NCBI GenBank assembly: GCA_029263395.1
Contig: JAJCXO010000150.1
Location: forward strand, 1 to 32,486
Length of the DNA: 32,486 nt
Direction of reading: 5' to 3'
DNA from: Acidobacteriota bacterium
Lineage (GTDB): Bacteria > Acidobacteriota > Thermoanaerobaculia > Multivoradales > J023
The translations under genes and the position numbers were made by a program. This document shows, one piece after another, positions 29,562 to 32,486 of this stretch; the stretch's first letter is position 1; each line of letters opens with the position of its first letter. Below the pieces are notes generated by a model. The model made no database searches and was not told the DNA's origin. It saw only the letters and a list, made by a program, of their open reading frames with translations.

Positions 29562-32486
29562 ATGTGTTCGATCTTTTCTCAGAAGGCGGTACGCCGTCGC
29601 GGCCCATGGCAGTCGGCACTGGCGCTTGCCGTCGTGCTGGCCGGCACGGGCCCGGCACAGGCCGCCTTTCAATTCGTCGATCTGGTAGCCGAGCGCAATC
29701 TCGCTACCGAGGGCTTCGGCAGCGAGACCTTTTCCTTCGGTGCCGACCGCATCAATCGGTTCAACGGCGCCATCGCTTATTCGGTGCCGGTCGGCCAGAC
29801 CTTTCCGGTTGGCGGCCAACTCAGTTATGGCCTGCAACTGGACTACAGTTCCAACTTCTGGCGTTTTGATACGAGCGGCAACCAGGTCCGTGCTGAAGTC
29901 GACGGAAGGTTCGACGCTGGTGCCGGCTGGAGCCTGTCATTCGGTGAGCTGATCCCTCCGGTTTCTGCCGAAAATCCGAGTCAATACTGGCTCTACCGCT
30001 CGTCCACCGGCAGGGTCTCGCGGTTCTATCAGACTCTGAATATCCAGGACCCGGTGGTGTTCAACACCTTCTACACCCGCGACAACACCTATTTGCGCTT
30101 GAGCGTGAGCGGTTCCCAAGCTGTGGTCGCCTTCACTCCTGGAACGGAGCAGGTCTTTCAGCAACAGTCGAACGGGGCATGGCGTTTCGCTGAGGAACGG
30201 GATCTCTTCGGCAACTACTTCAGCGTCACTTACGCTGCTGGGCAGCGGCAGATCACCGATCGCCACGGTCGCGTGCATACGATCTTCCTGCAAGCCGATC
30301 CGGCAGGGTCGGGCAGCGAAGTCATCGATCGGATCGAGTTGGCTGCTTTCGCCGGCACCACCGTCATTTATGACTTGAGCTACACCGTTGCGACGGTGGC
30401 TCTGCCGCCTCAGGACGACGATCCGACGACGCCGGCACAGCAGAGCGTCACGCTGTTGACGGCGATCACGCTGCCGGACGGGCAGCAGATGTCCTTCGAC
30501 TACATGGCGGTGGGCGAGGGCGTGGCGCCGGCCTCGGGCCGGTTGAAGACGGTCGGCATGTTGACCGGCGGTTTTCTCGACTACACCTACCAGGTTGTCG
30601 AGCTGCCGAAAGCAGTCGGGGCTTTGTATACCGCGGACGCGGTAGGCGTCGCGACCCGCACCAGCAGGGCGGGGGCCAGGCCAATTCAAGGTGTCTGGCA
30701 GTTTGCGATGTCTCTCGATCGGGATCGCGACGCCACCGGGAATGCCAAGCCGCGGGAGCTGACCACACGCGTCGTTTATCCCGACGGTCACAAGCGCGAC
30801 TATAAGTATTCCGCCTACATCGGCGGCGATTCCGCCAACGATCACGATCCGCCGGTGAGCTTCTACCTGCGCGACTACGCCCTTCCATTCTCGAAGCTCA
30901 GCGCCTCTCCTGGACAGTCGCTGCATGACACGCTGCTGATCTACGAAGCGGATGACAGTCTGGTGCGCACTCAGCAGATCCGTTTCAACTTTGTAAATTG
31001 CGCCGGTTGTTGGGATCAGCAACCGAGAAGATCCGGGTTGCGCACGATCTTCGAAGACGGCAGTGGTGTCGTCGAAACCGACCTGCTCTCGACCCGAAAG
31101 AGCCTCGGACGGTGGCAGACTTCGGTCTCGCCGGACGACGTCCACGGCGGTCCCACCCGAACCGAGACCCGCACCTATGACCCCGGCACTCCGGCCGCGA
31201 GCGCACCTTGGCTAACCCTGGGTTGGACAGAACATGTCACGTCCGAGGGGCCTGAAGCGCGAACTCGCCAACGCTGTATCGATCCGGCGACCGGCCAAGT
31301 CACCCGTGAGCGGATCTTGGCCGGTGCGGTTCCGGCGGCGCGGGATCTGATCAGAGCTTACAGTTATCACTCCAGCGGCGAGCGATCGGTAACCCGCCAC
31401 TACGGCGGAGATGTTCAGCCGTTGGCAACCGGCGACCTCTGCACGCTGGTTCTACCGAGCCAGGAGCAGTATGCCGAGTACCAGACGTTTCAGTACGGCG
31501 CCCTGGCCGGTCTGGGTTGGCTAGCTGCTGACGGTTCTGTGTTCCTGGCGACCTCCAGCACGGTGATCGACCCGAATACAGGCTTGGTCGTCAGCAAAGC
31601 GGGAGCCGACGGCATGGTATGGACGTTCGGCTACGACGCGCTGGGACGCCAGGTCTCGTCGCAGCCGCCGATCGGAAACAGTGGCGCGAGGTTCGAGACT
31701 GTACAACCCGCGGCGCCGGGACAGGCCACCGTTGCGACCTCGATCGTTCTCGGAGCGGATGGTGTCACCGAGTTGAGCAAGACCGAGACCGAGTTCGACG
31801 CCTTCGGCCGCATCAGCAAGGTTCGTAAATGGTCGAACGGCGGCTGGCGGACGGGGACTCGCAGTTACGACGCTCTCGGCCGAGTCACGTCGGTCACCTC
31901 GCCTGACGGCAGTTCGAGCAGCTGGCTGGGCTACGACGCGCTCGGTCGGTCGAGCACCTTGCGGCCGCCGGAAGGAAGTCTTCACGACCGGGTCACGACG
32001 TACTTCGGACGTACGAAAACAGAGACGGTGAAGATCGGCAAATTGTGGGACGAAGTCACCAACAGCGTGGTCGAGATCAACCGCTCGATCGCCACAACTT
32101 CCGATCGTTTTGGCCGCACCATCGAACGGCATACCGTCGACGCTGACGGCGAGCAACGCACCGAGACCTTGACCCTAGGTCTCGACGGCCACATCTTGTC
32201 CACCGTTGTCACCGATGGTTTCGTCGTCAATACCCATAACACTCCCGACTTGACCGACCATCGCGGCTTCCAAGTGGAGACTCCTGATGGAGATCCCGTC
32301 ACCGGCTACGACGCCTTCGGCAATCGCACGGCGGTGGATTTTGGCCAGGGCACGGTAGTCCAGGTCTTCGATCGTGTCGGCCGCCTGATCGAACAGAGAG
32401 AAGGCACCGCCACCGGGCCGTTGTGGGCCCAGAACGTTTATGCGGCGGCCAGCAAGGGCAGTGACCTTCGTGGTGGCAAGCTGGCT
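29562..32486 (+). CDS. Sec-exported RHS/YD-repeat protein, 3' end beyond the window
   Basis: The ATG at 29562 has GGGAG eight bases upstream, and the frame stays open for 975 codons to the window edge. A signal peptide (SALALAVVLAGTGPAQAA) precedes an N-terminal region FNGAIAYSVPVGQTFPVGGQLSYGLQLDYSSNFW, typical of the start of RHS proteins in gliding and environmental bacteria. A beta-rich region follows (RDLFGNYFSVTYAAGQRQITDRHGR, VTLLTAITLPDGQQMSFDY). From about residue 660 YD repeats appear: FGYDALGRQVSSQPP, FDAFGRISKVRKW, RSYDALGRVTSVTSPDGS, GYDALGRSSTLRPP, GYDAFGNRTAVDFG, VFDRVGRLIEQREG. RHS shells encapsulate a C-terminal toxin or effector; here that end is not visible. Sec export argues against a T6SS-delivered RHS. 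Confidence 0.9.
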   Translation, partial: MCSIFSQKAVRRRGPWQSALALAVVLAGTGPAQAAFQFVDLVAERNLATEGFGSETFSFGADRINRFNGAIAYSVPVGQTFPVGGQLSYGLQLDYSSNFWRFDTSGNQVRAEVDGRFDAGAGWSLSFGELIPPVSAENPSQYWLYRSSTGRVSRFYQTLNIQDPVVFNTFYTRDNTYLRLSVSGSQAVVAFTPGTEQVFQQQSNGAWRFAEERDLFGNYFSVTYAAGQRQITDRHGRVHTIFLQADPAGSGSEVIDRIELAAFAGTTVIYDLSYTVATVALPPQDDDPTTPAQQSVTLLTAITLPDGQQMSFDYMAVGEGVAPASGRLKTVGMLTGGFLDYTYQVVELPKAVGALYTADAVGVATRTSRAGARPIQGVWQFAMSLDRDRDATGNAKPRELTTRVVYPDGHKRDYKYSAYIGGDSANDHDPPVSFYLRDYALPFSKLSASPGQSLHDTLLIYEADDSLVRTQQIRFNFVNCAGCWDQQPRRSGLRTIFEDGSGVVETDLLSTRKSLGRWQTSVSPDDVHGGPTRTETRTYDPGTPAASAPWLTLGWTEHVTSEGPEARTRQRCIDPATGQVTRERILAGAVPAARDLIRAYSYHSSGERSVTRHYGGDVQPLATGDLCTLVLPSQEQYAEYQTFQYGALAGLGWLAADGSVFLATSSTVIDPNTGLVVSKAGADGMVWTFGYDALGRQVSSQPPIGNSGARFETVQPAAPGQATVATSIVLGADGVTELSKTETEFDAFGRISKVRKWSNGGWRTGTRSYDALGRVTSVTSPDGSSSSWLGYDALGRSSTLRPPEGSLHDRVTTYFGRTKTETVKIGKLWDEVTNSVVEINRSIATTSDRFGRTIERHTVDADGEQRTETLTLGLDGHILSTVVTDGFVVNTHNTPDLTDHRGFQVETPDGDPVTGYDAFGNRTAVDFGQGTVVQVFDRVGRLIEQREGTATGPLWAQNVYAAASKGSDLRGGKLA

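Noticed and set aside
29937-31145. 402-codon minus-strand frame
   Set aside because: It lies opposite the RHS gene, which is open over 975 codons with signal peptide and YD repeats; the antisense frame is Arg/Gly/Val-rich and motif-free.

Overview
The window looks like a high-GC chromosome segment from the phylum Acidobacteriota. A Thermoanaerobaculia-like lineage is my guess and is not proven. The main pointers are two large exported proteins of the VWFA-related family that is expanded in Acidobacteriota (2085-3911 and 5344-7227, both minus), a membrane Ser/Thr kinase with a long TPR tail, a secreted FG-GAP propeller ending in two copies of a domain I associate with that phylum, and a Sec-exported RHS/YD protein. 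No rRNA, tRNA, IS element or CRISPR array was recognised.

Layout. (1) 1-2084 is an accessory zone: a possible gene tail, an array of 41-42 bp repeats carrying two palindromes per unit (302-521), an RHS-core remnant with an in-frame stop (697-1314), and two overlapping small genes in lower-GC DNA that look like orphan polymorphic-toxin immunity genes. (2) 2085-7227 holds two VWFA-related exported proteins on the minus strand, on either side of a secreted carboxypeptidase-regulatory/TPR protein on the plus strand, with a strong hairpin between the convergent genes. (3) 7375-8385 is a convergent pair: a FFLEELY-type helical protein and a small helical protein. (4) 8824-13807 (minus) is the most interesting locus: a sigma-70-like factor, a 216-aa unknown protein overlapping it by ATGA, then 14 bases later a 1180-aa fusion of an IrrE/ImmA-like HExxH metalloprotease, a UvrD/Rep SF1 helicase and a C-terminal Cys4 (Fe-S, AddB/Cas4-like) nuclease domain. 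(5) 14108-18957 holds an exported PQQ-type propeller, an orphan oligopeptide-type solute-binding protein, an orphan ExbB/TolQ/MotA protein and a divergent TauE/SafE permease. (6) 18980-29244 holds a 921-aa exported protein of unknown function, the FG-GAP protein, the kinase-TPR protein and a 544-aa exported lectin-like protein, followed by a strong terminator. (7) 29562 to the window end is the 5' part of a Sec-exported RHS/YD protein.

Most products are exported or membrane-anchored, so much of the window serves the cell surface. The exception is the sigma / unknown / protease-helicase-nuclease operon. Its architecture suggests a self-contained DNA-damage or foreign-DNA response in which a helicase-nuclease reads DNA ends and a protease domain switches transcription. 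That model is inference; the domain order and the coupling of the genes are visible in the sequence.
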